A DNA stretch of 64,000 nt from Petrimonas sp. (GCA_012839475.1 DUNG01000016.1:62001-126000), one strand, 5' to 3'; numbered from the stretch's first letter, positions 1 through 9,653 are shown. A program made the numbers and translations. The notes: generated from the letters alone by a model not told the origin.

Positions 1-1299
1 GTCGAGGTTGAACTTCACCTCGTACCGATCGAAGTTGATGGCCCCGTTAGCGAAGCGACGCTCCCGCAACCGCTGGGCCAACTGATTCATCTGCAGCAGC
101 TTGGCTGAAAACCGACCCTTTCCGGTCTCTATCACCGTCTGCGCGTCTTCGTAGGTAAGCCGGCTATCCGACTTGATGACGGTGCGGGTAATGCGCGACT
201 GTTTGACCTCCCCGTTTTGGTTCAGCTGAAAGATAACCGAGAAACAGAGCTTCTCCTCGCGGGGGCGCAACGAACAGAGCTCGTTGCTCAACCGTTCCGG
301 CAACATCGGCACGGTACGGTCTACCAGGTAGACAGAGGTAGCTCGGTTCTCCGCCTCCACGTCCACGGGGTCGCCGGGCTTCACGTAATGGGTCACGTCG
401 GCAATATGCACACCCAGCTCCCACAGGTCGTTACCCACCGACCGGAACGAGAGGGCATCGTCAAAATCTTTCGCGTCTTTCGGGTCGATGGTAATCGTGA
501 ATACATCGCGAAAGTCCTCACGGCGGGCAAGCTCCTCTTTATCGATGGTATCCTCTATTTTAGCCGCGTACTCCTCCACCTGCTTGGGGTAGCTGTAGGG
601 CAAACCGTACTGCGCGAGTATCGCGTGCATCTCGGTGTCGTTTTGTCCCGGTTGCCCCAGCACATCCACCACCTTCCCCACCGGGTTGTTGGCCTTGCGA
701 GGCCATTCCACGATCTCGACCACCACCTTATCGCCATCTTTTGCCCCGTTGAGCTCCTCATGCGGGATGAAAATATCGTTCGCCAGGTACTTGCTATCCA
801 TCACCAGGAAAGCGAAATGGCGCTGTACCTCCAGCACCCCCACGAACCGATTTCGCGCGCGCTCCAGTATCTCGATCACGGCCCCCTCGGTATCCGACCG
901 TCTCCGTTTCGCTAGCAGCTGTACCCGTACCCGGTCGCCATTCATCGCGTGCATGCTGTTGCGCTCAGCGATATTAACGATATTCCCGTCATCGTCCGGC
1001 ACGAAAAAGTTCTTCCCGTTGCTCCTCCGCTCGAAACGACCCTCGAGGATCAACCCCCGGTCGTTAATCCGGTACCTGCCCCGGGATGACTCCAGTACCA
1101 GCTCATCGTCGCGCATCTTATCGAGCACGGCGAGCAGCAGCCTCCTGCCTTCCTCACCCTGAACGTTCAACGCCGCTGCGATCTGCTTGTAGTTAAACTG
1201 CTTCTCCTTATTGATCGTGAGAAACTCGCTGATCGCATCTATTAGCTCACTCCTTCTGATCCGGGGAGCCGGCTGAGTGGTTCTCTTTTTCTTACCCAT
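1..1299 (-). CDS. rnr: Ribonuclease R (5' part; 3' end beyond window)
   Basis: RNB-family processive 3'-5' exoribonuclease acting in the cytoplasm on structured RNA. Only the N-terminal 433 residues are visible; full family members have roughly 700-750, and the frame is still open at position 1. Seen are a basic leader (MGKKKRT), a winged-helix-like segment (about 15-75), OB/cold-shock regions (about 80-225) and the start of the RNB domain, with the metal-site signature TIDPKDAKDFDDALSF near residue 270, whose aspartates bind the catalytic Mg2+. The ATG at 1297-1299 is the first in-frame Met; upstream lies AT-rich intergenic repeat. The gene diverges from the epimerase at 1759. Assignment is secure from the motif and the continuous alignment to the family. 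Confidence 0.95.
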   Translation of the reverse strand, partial: MGKKKRTTQPAPRIRRSELIDAISEFLTINKEKQFNYKQIAAALNVQGEEGRRLLLAVLDKMRDDELVLESSRGRYRINDRGLILEGRFERRSNGKNFFVPDDDGNIVNIAERNSMHAMNGDRVRVQLLAKRRRSDTEGAVIEILERARNRFVGVLEVQRHFAFLVMDSKYLANDIFIPHEELNGAKDGDKVVVEIVEWPRKANNPVGKVVDVLGQPGQNDTEMHAILAQYGLPYSYPKQVEEYAAKIEDTIDKEELARREDFRDVFTITIDPKDAKDFDDALSFRSVGNDLWELGVHIADVTHYVKPGDPVDVEAENRATSVYLVDRTVPMLPERLSNELCSLRPREEKLCFSVIFQLNQNGEVKQSRITRTVIKSDSRLTYEDAQTVIETGKGRFSAKLLQMNQLAQRLRERRFANGAINFDRYEVKFNLD

Positions 1300-1364
1300 A
1301 ATCTTGACTTGGTGTTAGTGTCTCAACCTTCTCTTGTTGTTTTGTTATTGCTATTTGCTTTCAA

Positions 1365-1545
1365 GGTGAAGGCCTTAGCTTGTTTTACGGGAACACATCC
1401 TGCGTAGTTCGCGTCAAAAAAGAAAAGCTGTTTGAACAATAGTGAGTTCTTTTCTTTTAGCGAACAAGCAGTTGATGGGTCGAAAATATTTGCGATGAGT
1501 GAGAGCAAATGCAAAGCTTGCTTTGACTTTGCCGAACGTAGCAAA
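1365..1545 (-). repeat. Dispersed degenerate intergenic repeat, copy 1
   Basis: The 459-base gap between rnr and the epimerase holds no convincing gene. Read on the minus strand, 1545 to 1365 matches 39008-39270 in order: a core with CGGCAAA followed by AAGCAAGCTT, then GACCCATC, CTAAAAGAAAAGAACTC, CAAACAGCTTTTCTTT and GGATGTGT. The two copies differ by substitutions and small indels. Two short ORFs across it (60 and 73 codons) have no recognisable domain and look like chance frames in the repeat. Confidence 0.6.
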
Positions 1546-1722
1546 TATCTATCGCATGAAAACGAGCTTCAGCCAAAGCTGAAAGCAAATAATAAACATA
1601 AAGACAAAAGCTAAGTTATTACTGCAAAGTAATAAAAAATAATTGATACTGCCCCTATGTTTCACCTTTCTCACATCCGCCAAAAGGGTGCAGCCAAATT
1701 TCGCAAATAGAGCAGCAATCAT

Positions 1723-1730
1723 TATTTTTG
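1723..1730 (+). promoter_or_regulatory. Bacteroidota -7 box for the epimerase gene
   Basis: TATTTTTG fits the Bacteroidota consensus TAnnTTTG, 28 bases before the ATG at 1759. A good -33 TTTG is not evident (TTTC near 1699). Confidence 0.5.
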
Positions 1731-1758
1731 CAAGACGATCCTTTACAAGAAATTAGCA

Positions 1759-2772
1759 ATGAACGGGAAGAAAATTCTTATCACGGGCGCCAGCGGCTTT
1801 ATCGGGAGCACGGCGGTGGACAAGGCCCTTGAACTGGGTCTCGACACGTGGGCCGGCATTCGGAAGAGCAGCAGCCGTGCCTACCTGCAAGACGAGCGGA
1901 TTCGCTTCATCGATTTGCCGTACCACGACAAAGAAAAGCTAAGGGAGCAGCTCCGCTCGTTCGTGGATCAACATGGCCGCTTCGACTATATCCTCCACAT
2001 CGCCGGGGCCACACAAGCGCTCTGTGAAGCCAATTTTTTCCGGGTAAACTACGAATATACCCGCCATTTGGTCGACGTACTGGTCGAGGAGAAGGTACAG
2101 CCAGACGCCTTTGTATTGATGAGCACGCTCGGTGTCCTGGGCGTTGGCGATGAGGTGGGGTACACCCCTTTCCAAGCAGACCACGCTCCCAATCCCAACA
2201 CGGCCTACGGGAGGAGCAAGCTACAAGCCGAAAACTACCTAAAGGGCCTCGACAACTTTCCCTACCTGATCCTTCGCCCCACCGGCGTGTACGGCCCGCG
2301 CGACAGGGACTACCTTATCCTGATGAAAGCGGTTAAAAGCGGGTTAAACGTGGGAGCCGGGTTCAAGGAGCAGCGGCTGTCGTTCATCTTCAGCGAAGAC
2401 CTTGTAGATATCATCTTCACGCTTTTGAATAAGGGAATTACCCAAAAGGAGTTCCTGGTATCGGACGGCGATAGCTATACCGATAGTGAATTCAACGCGA
2501 TCGTGCAAGAGGCGCTGCAACGAAAACGGGTGCTGCGGGTAAAGGTCCCCTTGTGGATCGTAAAGCCCGCCGCGTTCCTCAGCGAGAAGTGGGCCTCCCT
2601 GTTCGGGAGGACCACCACCTTTAACAGCGACAAGTACAACATCATGAAGCAGCGCAATTGGGCGTGCGATATCACCCCCCTTCGTGATGCCATCGACTTC
2701 ACGCCCGCGCACAGGCTAAGGGAGGGTGTTGCCAAGACTGTCGCGTGGTACAAGGAGCATGGGTGGCTTTAA
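1759..2772 (+). CDS. NAD(P)-dependent epimerase/dehydratase (extended SDR)
   Basis: Extended short-chain dehydrogenase/reductase of 337 residues. The N-terminal Rossmann motif TGASGFIG (residues 9-16) binds NAD(P); the catalytic pair is Tyr150 and Lys154 in AYGRSK. The C-terminal half is the variable substrate domain. Such proteins act on nucleotide sugars or related carbonyl compounds, but the substrate cannot be read from the sequence. The ATG follows a TAnnTTTG box by 28 bases and precedes dapB by 85 bases, where dapB has its own promoter, so the gene is probably monocistronic. A sugar-nucleotide epimerase versus a dihydroflavonol-reductase-like enzyme remains open. Confidence 0.85.
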   Translation: MNGKKILITGASGFIGSTAVDKALELGLDTWAGIRKSSSRAYLQDERIRFIDLPYHDKEKLREQLRSFVDQHGRFDYILHIAGATQALCEANFFRVNYEYTRHLVDVLVEEKVQPDAFVLMSTLGVLGVGDEVGYTPFQADHAPNPNTAYGRSKLQAENYLKGLDNFPYLILRPTGVYGPRDRDYLILMKAVKSGLNVGAGFKEQRLSFIFSEDLVDIIFTLLNKGITQKEFLVSDGDSYTDSEFNAIVQEALQRKRVLRVKVPLWIVKPAAFLSEKWASLFGRTTTFNSDKYNIMKQRNWACDITPLRDAIDFTPAHRLREGVAKTVAWYKEHGWL

Positions 2773-2796
2773 GCACGATGTTTTTACCGTGCGCAC

Positions 2797-2827
2797 TTGG
2801 ATAAAGCTGTTTTTTCATGTACTTTTG
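2797..2827 (+). promoter_or_regulatory. Promoter of the dapB-lepB-wbqC operon
   Basis: TTGG at 2797-2800, a 19-base spacer, then TACTTTTG at 2820-2827, a close fit to the Bacteroidota -33/-7 pattern. It lies 30 bases before the dapB ATG, so the leader would be short. Confidence 0.6.
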
Positions 2828-2857
2828 CCAAGATGAAACCGACATGACAATAAGCGT

Positions 2858-3583
2858 ATGAAAATAGCAATAATCGGTTACGGCAAGATGGGGCGAGAGA
2901 TTGAAAAGGTGGCCCGCGAAAGGGGTCACGAGATTGGCGCCACCATCGATCTGAATGAAGAGGAGAAGTTCGCCTCACCCGAGTTTAAGGGGGCCGACGT
3001 GGCGATCGAGTTCACCGCGCCCACCAGCGCCGTGAGGAACTACCTGCTCGCCTTCGAGGCGGGTATACCGGTTGTGTCCGGTACTACCGGGTGGCTGGAT
3101 CAAGTTGACCGGGTGAAGGAGGCGTGCGAGCAAGCGGGTTCAGCCTTTTTCTATGCCTCCAACTTCAGCCTGGGCGTCAACCTCTTCTTCGAGCTCAACA
3201 AGGCGCTCGCCCAGATGATGAACCGGTTCGGCGAATACGATGTGCGGATGGAGGAGACCCATCACATTCACAAGCTGGATGCACCCAGCGGCACCGCGAT
3301 CACGCTCGCCAAGGGGATTTTGGAACATCTGGACCGAAAGAAGCGGTGGTCGCTAGAGGGTGATGAGCCCGATGACCCCGCTACATTGCACGTAGAGGCG
3401 TTTCGTGAAGGCGAGGTGCCCGGCATCCACAGCGTGATCTACGAATCGGAGATCGACTCTATCTGCATCACGCACGAAGCGAAAAGTCGAAAGGGGTTCG
3501 CCTTGGGTGCAGTGCTAGCGGCGGAATTTACAAAGGGGAAGAGGGGATTCCTCACCATGAGTGACCTGCTAAACTTAAAGTGA
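2858..3583 (+). CDS. dapB: 4-hydroxy-tetrahydrodipicolinate reductase
   Basis: Reduces 4-hydroxy-tetrahydrodipicolinate to tetrahydrodipicolinate with NAD(P)H, in lysine and meso-diaminopimelate (peptidoglycan) synthesis. The N-terminal dinucleotide motif GYGKMG is at residues 7-12. The family signature ETHHIHKLDAPSGTA (around residues 132-146) carries the catalytic histidine and lysine pair. At 241 residues it has the short form usual in Bacteroidota. It is first in a run with lepB (30-base gap) and the WbqC-like gene, an order common in Bacteroidales. Confidence 0.95.
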   Translation: MKIAIIGYGKMGREIEKVARERGHEIGATIDLNEEEKFASPEFKGADVAIEFTAPTSAVRNYLLAFEAGIPVVSGTTGWLDQVDRVKEACEQAGSAFFYASNFSLGVNLFFELNKALAQMMNRFGEYDVRMEETHHIHKLDAPSGTAITLAKGILEHLDRKKRWSLEGDEPDDPATLHVEAFREGEVPGIHSVIYESEIDSICITHEAKSRKGFALGAVLAAEFTKGKRGFLTMSDLLNLK

Positions 3584-3613
3584 AAAAATCAAGAAACAAA
3601 ATAACGACAACCT

Positions 3614-5134
3614 ATGAGCAAAAAACCGTCTACCCATCAGCAAGCCCGGCAGGGTAAAACCGCTCGTCCAACCCTACGCGAGCGATTTCAGGGTGCGAGT
3701 CGCCGCCAGTGGATCTGGTGCACCACCTGGTTGGTGCTTACCCTCCTGTTTGCAGTGTGGGCACGCTCGCTATGGGTATTAATACTCATCCCGTTCATAC
3801 TGGACATCTACATCACCAAGTTCTTGCCCTGGGGCTTCTGGAAACATTCAAAAAGCAACGCGGTCCGGAAAACCATGGAGTGGGTCGATGCTATCATATT
3901 CGCGCTGATCGCGGTCTACTTCATCAACACCTTTTTTTTCCAGAACTACCAGATTCCCACCTCCTCGTTAGAGAAGTCGCTGTTGGTGGGCGACTTCCTG
4001 GCGGTCAGCAAGCTCAGCTACGGTCCCCGCTCACCCATCACCCCGCTCTCGTTCCCATTGGCACAACACACCATGCCGGTGGTGGGGGGCAAGTCGTATT
4101 TCGAAAAACCGCAATGGAAGTACCGGCGACTAAAAGGGTTCGGAGAGGTAAAACGCAACGACATCGTGGTCTTCAACTTCCCCACGGGCGACACGGTGGC
4201 GCTAAACCGACAGGCCGAGGACTTCTACTCCCTGGCCAAGCAACATCCCGAGGGAAGCGCGGGGATACGTGCCGACAAGCGCTCGTACGGGGAGGTGGTG
4301 TACCGCCCGGTAGACCGACGGGAAAACTACGTGAAGCGCTGCATTGGGCTTCCGGGAGAGACCCTGGAGATGCGGAACGACACGGTGTACATCGATGGAC
4401 AGCACCTGCCCAACCCTCGCCTGGCCCAACATAACTACATGATCCATACCGACGGAACCCAGCTCTCAACGGAGCTATTCACGGAACTGGGTATCAACAA
4501 GGCCGACTACACGCTGGAAAGTTACGGCCAATCGATATCCCGCTCACAAGACCTCACCGGGGTGGATAGCCTAAGCATGGCACTTTTCGGGTTGTTTGCC
4601 CGCGATGGCAATAACGGCAGGCTATATTTCAGTATCCCCATGACGCAAGAGATGGTAGAGAAAGTAAAGGCCAAACCGTTTGTCTGGAACGTGATCAAAG
4701 AGAAGGAGCAACCCAGCACAGGCTACTACTACCCGCTTGATCATAACGGTGGGTGGACCCGGGACACCTACGGCCCGATATGGATACCCAAGAAAGGGGC
4801 TACCCTCACCTTCGATGGAGACGTCGACTTCAAGGTGGCGGCCTACGAGCGCTGTATCAAGAACTACGAGGGGAACGACTTCGCCTACCGCGATGGGGTG
4901 GTCTACATCAACGGTGAGGCGGCCGATTCCTATACTTTCAAGTTCGACTACTACTTCATGATGGGCGATAACCGCCACAACTCGGCCGACTCCCGCGTGT
5001 GGGGATTCGTGCCCGAAGACCATATCGTAGGGCAACCCAGGCTTATCTGGTTATCGCTGGAGAAAGACCGGGGTTGGTTTAAAGGGAGGATACGATGGAA
5101 GCGGCTGTTCCGAAACGCGAACATCCCCGCGTGA
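3614..5134 (+). CDS. lepB: Signal peptidase I, long form
   Basis: Membrane serine peptidase that removes signal peptides from exported proteins. Residues 1-30 are basic and cytosolic; hydrophobic segments lie near 34-64 and 90-108. The catalytic Ser is in PTSSLEKSLL (about 113-122) and the general-base Lys in NYVKRCIGLPGE (about 238-249). Box E, GDNRHNSADSR, is near residue 451. At 506 residues it is much longer than the E. coli enzyme because of inserts between the Ser/Lys boxes and box E, as in other Bacteroidales. It follows dapB by 30 bases and its stop overlaps the probable start of the next gene. Confidence 0.95.
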   Translation: MSKKPSTHQQARQGKTARPTLRERFQGASRRQWIWCTTWLVLTLLFAVWARSLWVLILIPFILDIYITKFLPWGFWKHSKSNAVRKTMEWVDAIIFALIAVYFINTFFFQNYQIPTSSLEKSLLVGDFLAVSKLSYGPRSPITPLSFPLAQHTMPVVGGKSYFEKPQWKYRRLKGFGEVKRNDIVVFNFPTGDTVALNRQAEDFYSLAKQHPEGSAGIRADKRSYGEVVYRPVDRRENYVKRCIGLPGETLEMRNDTVYIDGQHLPNPRLAQHNYMIHTDGTQLSTELFTELGINKADYTLESYGQSISRSQDLTGVDSLSMALFGLFARDGNNGRLYFSIPMTQEMVEKVKAKPFVWNVIKEKEQPSTGYYYPLDHNGGWTRDTYGPIWIPKKGATLTFDGDVDFKVAAYERCIKNYEGNDFAYRDGVVYINGEAADSYTFKFDYYFMMGDNRHNSADSRVWGFVPEDHIVGQPRLIWLSLEKDRGWFKGRIRWKRLFRNANIPA

Positions 5135-5919
5135 AACGGGTGCTTTTACCCTCCTTTTACCTCGCCCCCGTGGAGTACTACGCCGCGCTGTTTCATGCCC
5201 ACAGCGCCCAGGTCGAGGTACACGACCATTACCAAAAGCAGTCGTACCGCAACCGGTGCGTGATCGCGGGAGCCAACGGGCCGATGACGTTAAGCATCCC
5301 GGTAGAAAAGGCGAAAAGCGACACCGCCCCCATGAGGGATACGCGGATCTCGGATCACGGCAATTGGCGACACCTCCACTGGAACGCGATACTATCGGCT
5401 TACAACTCCACCCCCTTCTTCCCCTATTACGAGGATGAATTCAGGCCCTTTTATGAAGAGAAGATCCCGTTTCTTCACGACTTTAACGAGCGGCTACGGC
5501 AACTCGTCTGCCGACTTATCGGCATCGAGACGCCCGTTTCATACAGCTCCCGCTACATTGAGTGTCCAAACGAGAACCAACAATTGAGTGGGGAAAAAAC
5601 TTTTCAAGAAAACGGGAAACTGGAAAGAAAACGACAGACAAAAGGAAACAAACAACAGGAACAGAAAGGGCAAGCAGAACAGAATGAACAACCTGGCCAA
5701 GGCAATCAAACCGGTGAGCGCGTTATTGACCTAAGGGAAGCGATTCACCCCAAACGCCCTCCCTGCCTTGCCACGCCCCCCTACTACCAGGTTTTTAGCG
5801 AAAAGTTGGGATTCCTACCTAACCTAAGCATCATCGACCTGCTTTTCAACCTCGGAAATGAATCCAGGTTATATCTGGCTCAAATTTCACATCCTCACCA
5901 TTTTTCTCTATTTTTGTAA
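5131..5919 (+). CDS. WbqC-like family protein with a low-complexity insert
   Basis: WbqC-like proteins are small predicted enzymes linked to polysaccharide genes; no reaction is established that I can state. The family start LLPSFYLAPVEYYAAL and the motif around NWRHLHWNAI are clear, and the C-terminal PYYQVF segment is present. I chose the GTG at 5131, which overlaps the lepB stop (GTGA) and puts Met four residues before the family start; an ATG at 5095 would overlap lepB by 40 bases. Between about 5563 and 5730 lies a Gln/Lys/Asn/Gly-rich hydrophilic stretch of about 55 residues that splits the conserved domain and is unlike the rest in composition. Third gene of the dapB operon. Confidence 0.8.
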   Translation: MKRVLLPSFYLAPVEYYAALFHAHSAQVEVHDHYQKQSYRNRCVIAGANGPMTLSIPVEKAKSDTAPMRDTRISDHGNWRHLHWNAILSAYNSTPFFPYYEDEFRPFYEEKIPFLHDFNERLRQLVCRLIGIETPVSYSSRYIECPNENQQLSGEKTFQENGKLERKRQTKGNKQQEQKGQAEQNEQPGQGNQTGERVIDLREAIHPKRPPCLATPPYYQVFSEKLGFLPNLSIIDLLFNLGNESRLYLAQISHPHHFSLFL

Positions 5920-6028
5920 CAGCTATATTCAACCCCGAGGGGTTCATACAGTAAAAGCGTAAGATCATCGTTTGGAACTGACTTAATCAAAGACTTCATA
6001 CATAGAATTATAAAGATAGTATCATCGT

Positions 6029-7564
6029 ATGCAACATCAAAAAACAAGGGTTCGTTTTGCACCCAGTCCCACCGGGCCGCTGCATATTGGCGGGGTGCGT
6101 ACTGCCCTATACAACTACCTCTTCGCGAAACAACGGGGAGGGGACTTTATCCTACGGATCGAGGATACCGACTCAACCCGGTTCGTACCCGGCTCTGAGG
6201 AGTACATCCAAGAGACATTCGATTGGCTGGGGATGCCATTTGACGAGAGCCCCCGCCGGGGAGGAGACTTCGGGCCATACAAGCAGTCGCAACGTCGTGA
6301 GATCTACAAGGAGCACGTACATCGGTTGTTGGAAAAAGGAGCAGCCTACATCGCGTTCGACACCCCCCAGGAACTGGACACGAAGAGAAAAGAGGTTCCC
6401 AACTTCCAATACGACGCATCCACCCGCGGACAGATGCGCAACTCGCTCACGTTAGGAAAAGAGGAGACCAAGCGACTGATCGACCTGAAGACCCAGTACG
6501 TGGTACGGGTGAAAATTGAACCCAAAAAAGAGATAGTGGTTGACGATATGATCCGCGGCAAGGTGGTCGTCAACTCCTCGGTGCTTGATGACAAGGTGAT
6601 CTACAAGTCGGCCGACGAGCTGCCCACCTATCACTTGGCCAACGTGGTGGATGACCACCTGATGAAAATAACGCACGTGATCCGCGGCGAGGAGTGGCTT
6701 CCTTCTGCCCCGCTGCACGTGTGGCTCTATCAAAACCTGGGTTGGGAGAAAACCATGCCAAGGTTCGCCCACCTGCCATTATTGCTCAAACCGGAAGGAA
6801 ACGGGAAGCTGAGCAAGCGGGACGGCGACCGCCTGGGATTCCCCGTCTTCCCGCTGGAGTGGAAAGATCCCGCATCGGGTCAGCTCTCCATGGGCTACCG
6901 CGAGGCTGGTTACCTTCCCGAAGCGGTCATCAACTTCTTAGCCCTCCTGGGATGGAACCCCGGCACGGAGCAAGAGCTGTTCACGCTGGACGAGCTTATC
7001 CAGGCTTTCTCCTTCGAGCGGTGCAGCAAGGGCGGTGCCAAGTTCGACATCGATAAGGCGAAGTGGTACAACCACCAGTACATCATGAAGATGCCCAACC
7101 TGGTGATCGCCGAACAGTTTCACCCCATTTTGGAAGAAAAGGGAATCTCGGTATCCATTGAAAAGGTGGCCCGGATCGTGGGGCTGATCAAAGACAGGGT
7201 CCACTTCCTGAAGGAGCTGTGGGAGCAGTCACACTTCTTCTTCGAGGCACCGACGAGCTACGACGAGAAGACGGTCCGCAGGCGGTGGAAAGAGGAGACG
7301 CCCGAGCAAATGCGGCAGTTAATCGAGCTGTTCGGGTCGATGGAGAACTTCTCCGCCAATCATCAGGAAACGGTCGTGAAGCAGTGGATCAGCGACAACG
7401 GCTTCAACATGGGCGGCATCATGAACGCGTTGCGCCTCGCCATCGTGGGGGAACCCAAGGGGCCCGCCATATTCGTGATCACTGAACTGATCGGTAAGAG
7501 AGAGACCATCCGCCGAATCGAGGGGGCGATTACATCAATAAACAACAGAAGTGATGGAGATTGA
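6029..7564 (+). CDS. gltX: Glutamate--tRNA ligase
   Basis: Class I aminoacyl-tRNA synthetase charging tRNA-Glu in the cytoplasm. The HIGH-type motif appears as PLHIGG (about 17-22) within [13 protein letters not shown]; the KMSKS loop is KLSKRDGD (about 260). Length 511 is normal. The C-terminal part is the anticodon-binding helical domain. The final 14 bases overlap the start of the downstream Stealth gene in another frame, so the two are probably co-transcribed. Whether it is discriminating or also charges tRNA-Gln cannot be judged here. Confidence 0.95.
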   Translation: MQHQKTRVRFAPSPTGPLHIGGVRTALYNYLFAKQRGGDFILRIEDTDSTRFVPGSEEYIQETFDWLGMPFDESPRRGGDFGPYKQSQRREIYKEHVHRLLEKGAAYIAFDTPQELDTKRKEVPNFQYDASTRGQMRNSLTLGKEETKRLIDLKTQYVVRVKIEPKKEIVVDDMIRGKVVVNSSVLDDKVIYKSADELPTYHLANVVDDHLMKITHVIRGEEWLPSAPLHVWLYQNLGWEKTMPRFAHLPLLLKPEGNGKLSKRDGDRLGFPVFPLEWKDPASGQLSMGYREAGYLPEAVINFLALLGWNPGTEQELFTLDELIQAFSFERCSKGGAKFDIDKAKWYNHQYIMKMPNLVIAEQFHPILEEKGISVSIEKVARIVGLIKDRVHFLKELWEQSHFFFEAPTSYDEKTVRRRWKEETPEQMRQLIELFGSMENFSANHQETVVKQWISDNGFNMGGIMNALRLAIVGEPKGPAIFVITELIGKRETIRRIEGAITSINNRSDGD

Positions 7565-8546
7565 TTTTGTAGTAACCTGGGTCGATATGGACGACCCGAG
7601 CTGGAAGGCCGATTTCGCCAAATACTCCGGTAAGATCGACAACACCAAGAACGAAGTATCGGAAGCCCGCTTTCGGGACCACGGGTTCTTAAAGTACTGG
7701 TTCCGGGGAGTGGAAAAGTTCGCCCCCTGGGTTAGGAAGGTTCATTTCGTCACGTGCGACCAGAAGCCGAAGTGGCTCAACGCCTCCCATCCCAAGTTGC
7801 AACTGGTGAGCCACACCGACTACATCCCGGAGAAGTTCCTGCCCGTGTTCAACTCTTCCCTCATCGAGATCTACCTCCACAAGATACCTAACTTAGCCGA
7901 CCAGTTCGTCTACTTCAACGATGACTTTTTCATCATCAACCACCTCCCCAAAGAGCGGTTTTTCCGGGATGGACTGCCCAACGACATTGCCGCTTTCCGC
8001 TATAACTCGGGGCTGGGGCTTTGGGCCAAGTGCTTAAAAAACAACATCCGCGTTATCAACGAGCGTTTCAACAAACGGGAGGTGCTCAAACGTGACCACG
8101 ACAAGTGGTTCCACCCCCCGTACGGGAAAAAATCGAGGCTCACCCGCCTGCTGAAACCGTACGGCAAGTTCGTGACCCTCATCACCCCGCACAACGCGCA
8201 ACCCTACCTGAAATCGACCTTCAAAGAGGTGTGGGAATACGCGGGCGACCGCCTCACGGCCGTCTCGGAGAACCGCTTCCGAAGCCCTGACGACTACACG
8301 CAGGAGCTGTTCCGCACGTGGCAAATCTGCCGCTCCCAGTTCAACCCATACAACACCTACCAAGACACGAAGATGTTCCCGCTGCTGTTGCGGTCAAAGC
8401 AAGCGATCAAGGCGCTCTACGACCAAAGCTACAAGCTGGTTTGCCTGAACGATAACCAGCATATTCGCGATTACGAGCGGGTGATGACAGAGATCGAGCA
8501 GGCGTTTGAAACCATCCTGCCCGAGAAGTCGACCTTTGAAATATAA
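7551..8546 (+). CDS. Stealth-family capsule/exopolysaccharide phosphotransferase
   Basis: Stealth proteins are predicted hexose-1-phosphate transferases for capsule or cell-wall polysaccharides. Conserved region 1 is DFVVTWVD (residues 4-11); region 2 holds [11 protein letters not shown] and, after about 40 residues, VYFNDDFFI with the acidic metal-site residues; region 4 corresponds to the C-terminal CLNDNQ segment. Length 331 is typical. It overlaps gltX by 14 bases and converges on a paralogous Stealth gene at 8709-9653. Two in-frame Met codons stand at the start; the first is used. Acceptor and donor are unknown. Confidence 0.85.
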   Translation: MMEIDFVVTWVDMDDPSWKADFAKYSGKIDNTKNEVSEARFRDHGFLKYWFRGVEKFAPWVRKVHFVTCDQKPKWLNASHPKLQLVSHTDYIPEKFLPVFNSSLIEIYLHKIPNLADQFVYFNDDFFIINHLPKERFFRDGLPNDIAAFRYNSGLGLWAKCLKNNIRVINERFNKREVLKRDHDKWFHPPYGKKSRLTRLLKPYGKFVTLITPHNAQPYLKSTFKEVWEYAGDRLTAVSENRFRSPDDYTQELFRTWQICRSQFNPYNTYQDTKMFPLLLRSKQAIKALYDQSYKLVCLNDNQHIRDYERVMTEIEQAFETILPEKSTFEI

Positions 8547-8708
8547 AACGGGTGTTACTGGTCTTCAGCGGTGAAAACCCCACGCGACCATTTTCCCTTC
8601 GAACTGTAAAACGGGTGTTCTTAGGCGCTAAAACAAACACCGTTCCCGAGTGAGAAAAATTACTTGTTGGGGCAAAGATGAGTGCCACGGGACACCCTTA
8701 CGCCACCA
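8547..8708. other. Gap between convergent Stealth genes with imperfect repeats
   Basis: AAAACGGGTGTT occurs near 8546 and again near 8608; AAACACCGTT near 8635 could pair with the second copy through a bulge, giving a weak terminator-like hairpin for the rightward gene. No gene seen. Confidence 0.3.
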
Positions 8709-9653
8709 TTATTTCTCGAAAGAGGATTTCTCCGGGAAGAGCGACAGCAGGAATGGCTCCACCCGTTTTCTGTCGTCATCGGTGGCATGGTGGCTGTCGT
8801 TAAGACAAAAGAGGGAGGGATTGTACTTGTTGATAAAGTATGAAAAATCAGGTTTATGTAGCCGTATCCTACACGACTCGTTACGCCCCACGTAACGCAA
8901 CTCCCCGCGGTTAATCGCCAGCGCGTAATAGAGGTAAATAATCCGCTGAATATCCTCCTCGGTCCTGACGTGGTGGGTTAGCGTGGCCGATATCTCCTCC
9001 TTGAAATCGACCTCGGAAACCCGCCTGTAGTCCGACTTCAGGTACGCGTCGATGTTGTGGTGGGGGGTTCCCGAGTAGTACCTGCCGAACTTCTCCTCGA
9101 TCAGCAAGGCGGCGCGGTGGATGGTTTTTCGATAAATGTTGGTAGGGATAGAGAGGCGGTGCTTCACCTGATTCACCCACTTCCCCATGAACGCACGTTG
9201 CAAACGCACCACGGGATGACCTCCCGATGTAAAGAAGAAGCTTGGTGTGAGTGGTTTGTGGAAAAACATATCGTCATTCGCGTAGAGAAAGTGCTCGGAC
9301 AGGTCCGGTATCTTCCATAAGCAGTGCTCAATAACCACCGAATTGTAACAAGGCAGCGATTCAGGGGGTAGTAGCTGCCGTATATCCACCACCTCCACCC
9401 TATCATTGGTCAGGTCGAGCCAACGTGGGGTCTGCTCGTCCGTCACGATAAACACCTTGCGGATCCACGGGGCATGCTTCTCCATCGAACGCAGCGAATA
9501 CATCAGCTCCCCGTTATCGGCGTTCCGGGCTTTCGTGATGGCCTCCTCGCTAAAGTGAGTCTGTAACCCCAGGAATCGGTTCTTCTTGGTCAGCCATTCC
9601 AGGTCACTTCCATCCACCCACAGGTAAACAAGGTCAATGTCAAATGGTCGCAT
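8709..9653 (-). CDS. Stealth-family phosphotransferase (second, convergent paralogue)
   Basis: Same family as 7551-8546. Region 1 is DLVYLWVDGSD (residues 7-17); region 2 has APWIRKVFIVTDEQ and FLYANDDMFF with the Asp pair; the C-terminal FCLNDSHH motif matches the last conserved block. Length 314. Both paralogues end with a PEKS(T/S)FE motif, so they share the full length rather than one domain. It is transcribed toward its paralogue and has a candidate promoter on its own strand at 9807-9814. The upstream GT11 fragment suggests it once belonged to a larger glycan locus. Substrate unknown. Confidence 0.85.
   Translation of the reverse strand: MRPFDIDLVYLWVDGSDLEWLTKKNRFLGLQTHFSEEAITKARNADNGELMYSLRSMEKHAPWIRKVFIVTDEQTPRWLDLTNDRVEVVDIRQLLPPESLPCYNSVVIEHCLWKIPDLSEHFLYANDDMFFHKPLTPSFFFTSGGHPVVRLQRAFMGKWVNQVKHRLSIPTNIYRKTIHRAALLIEEKFGRYYSGTPHHNIDAYLKSDYRRVSEVDFKEEISATLTHHVRTEEDIQRIIYLYYALAINRGELRYVGRNESCRIRLHKPDFSYFINKYNPSLFCLNDSHHATDDDRKRVEPFLLSLFPEKSSFEK

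Noticed and set aside
1432-1614. 60-codon forward ORF in the rnr-epimerase gap
   Set aside because: It lies in the dispersed noncoding repeat; the homologous copy at 39 kb does not keep the frame, and no family is recognisable.
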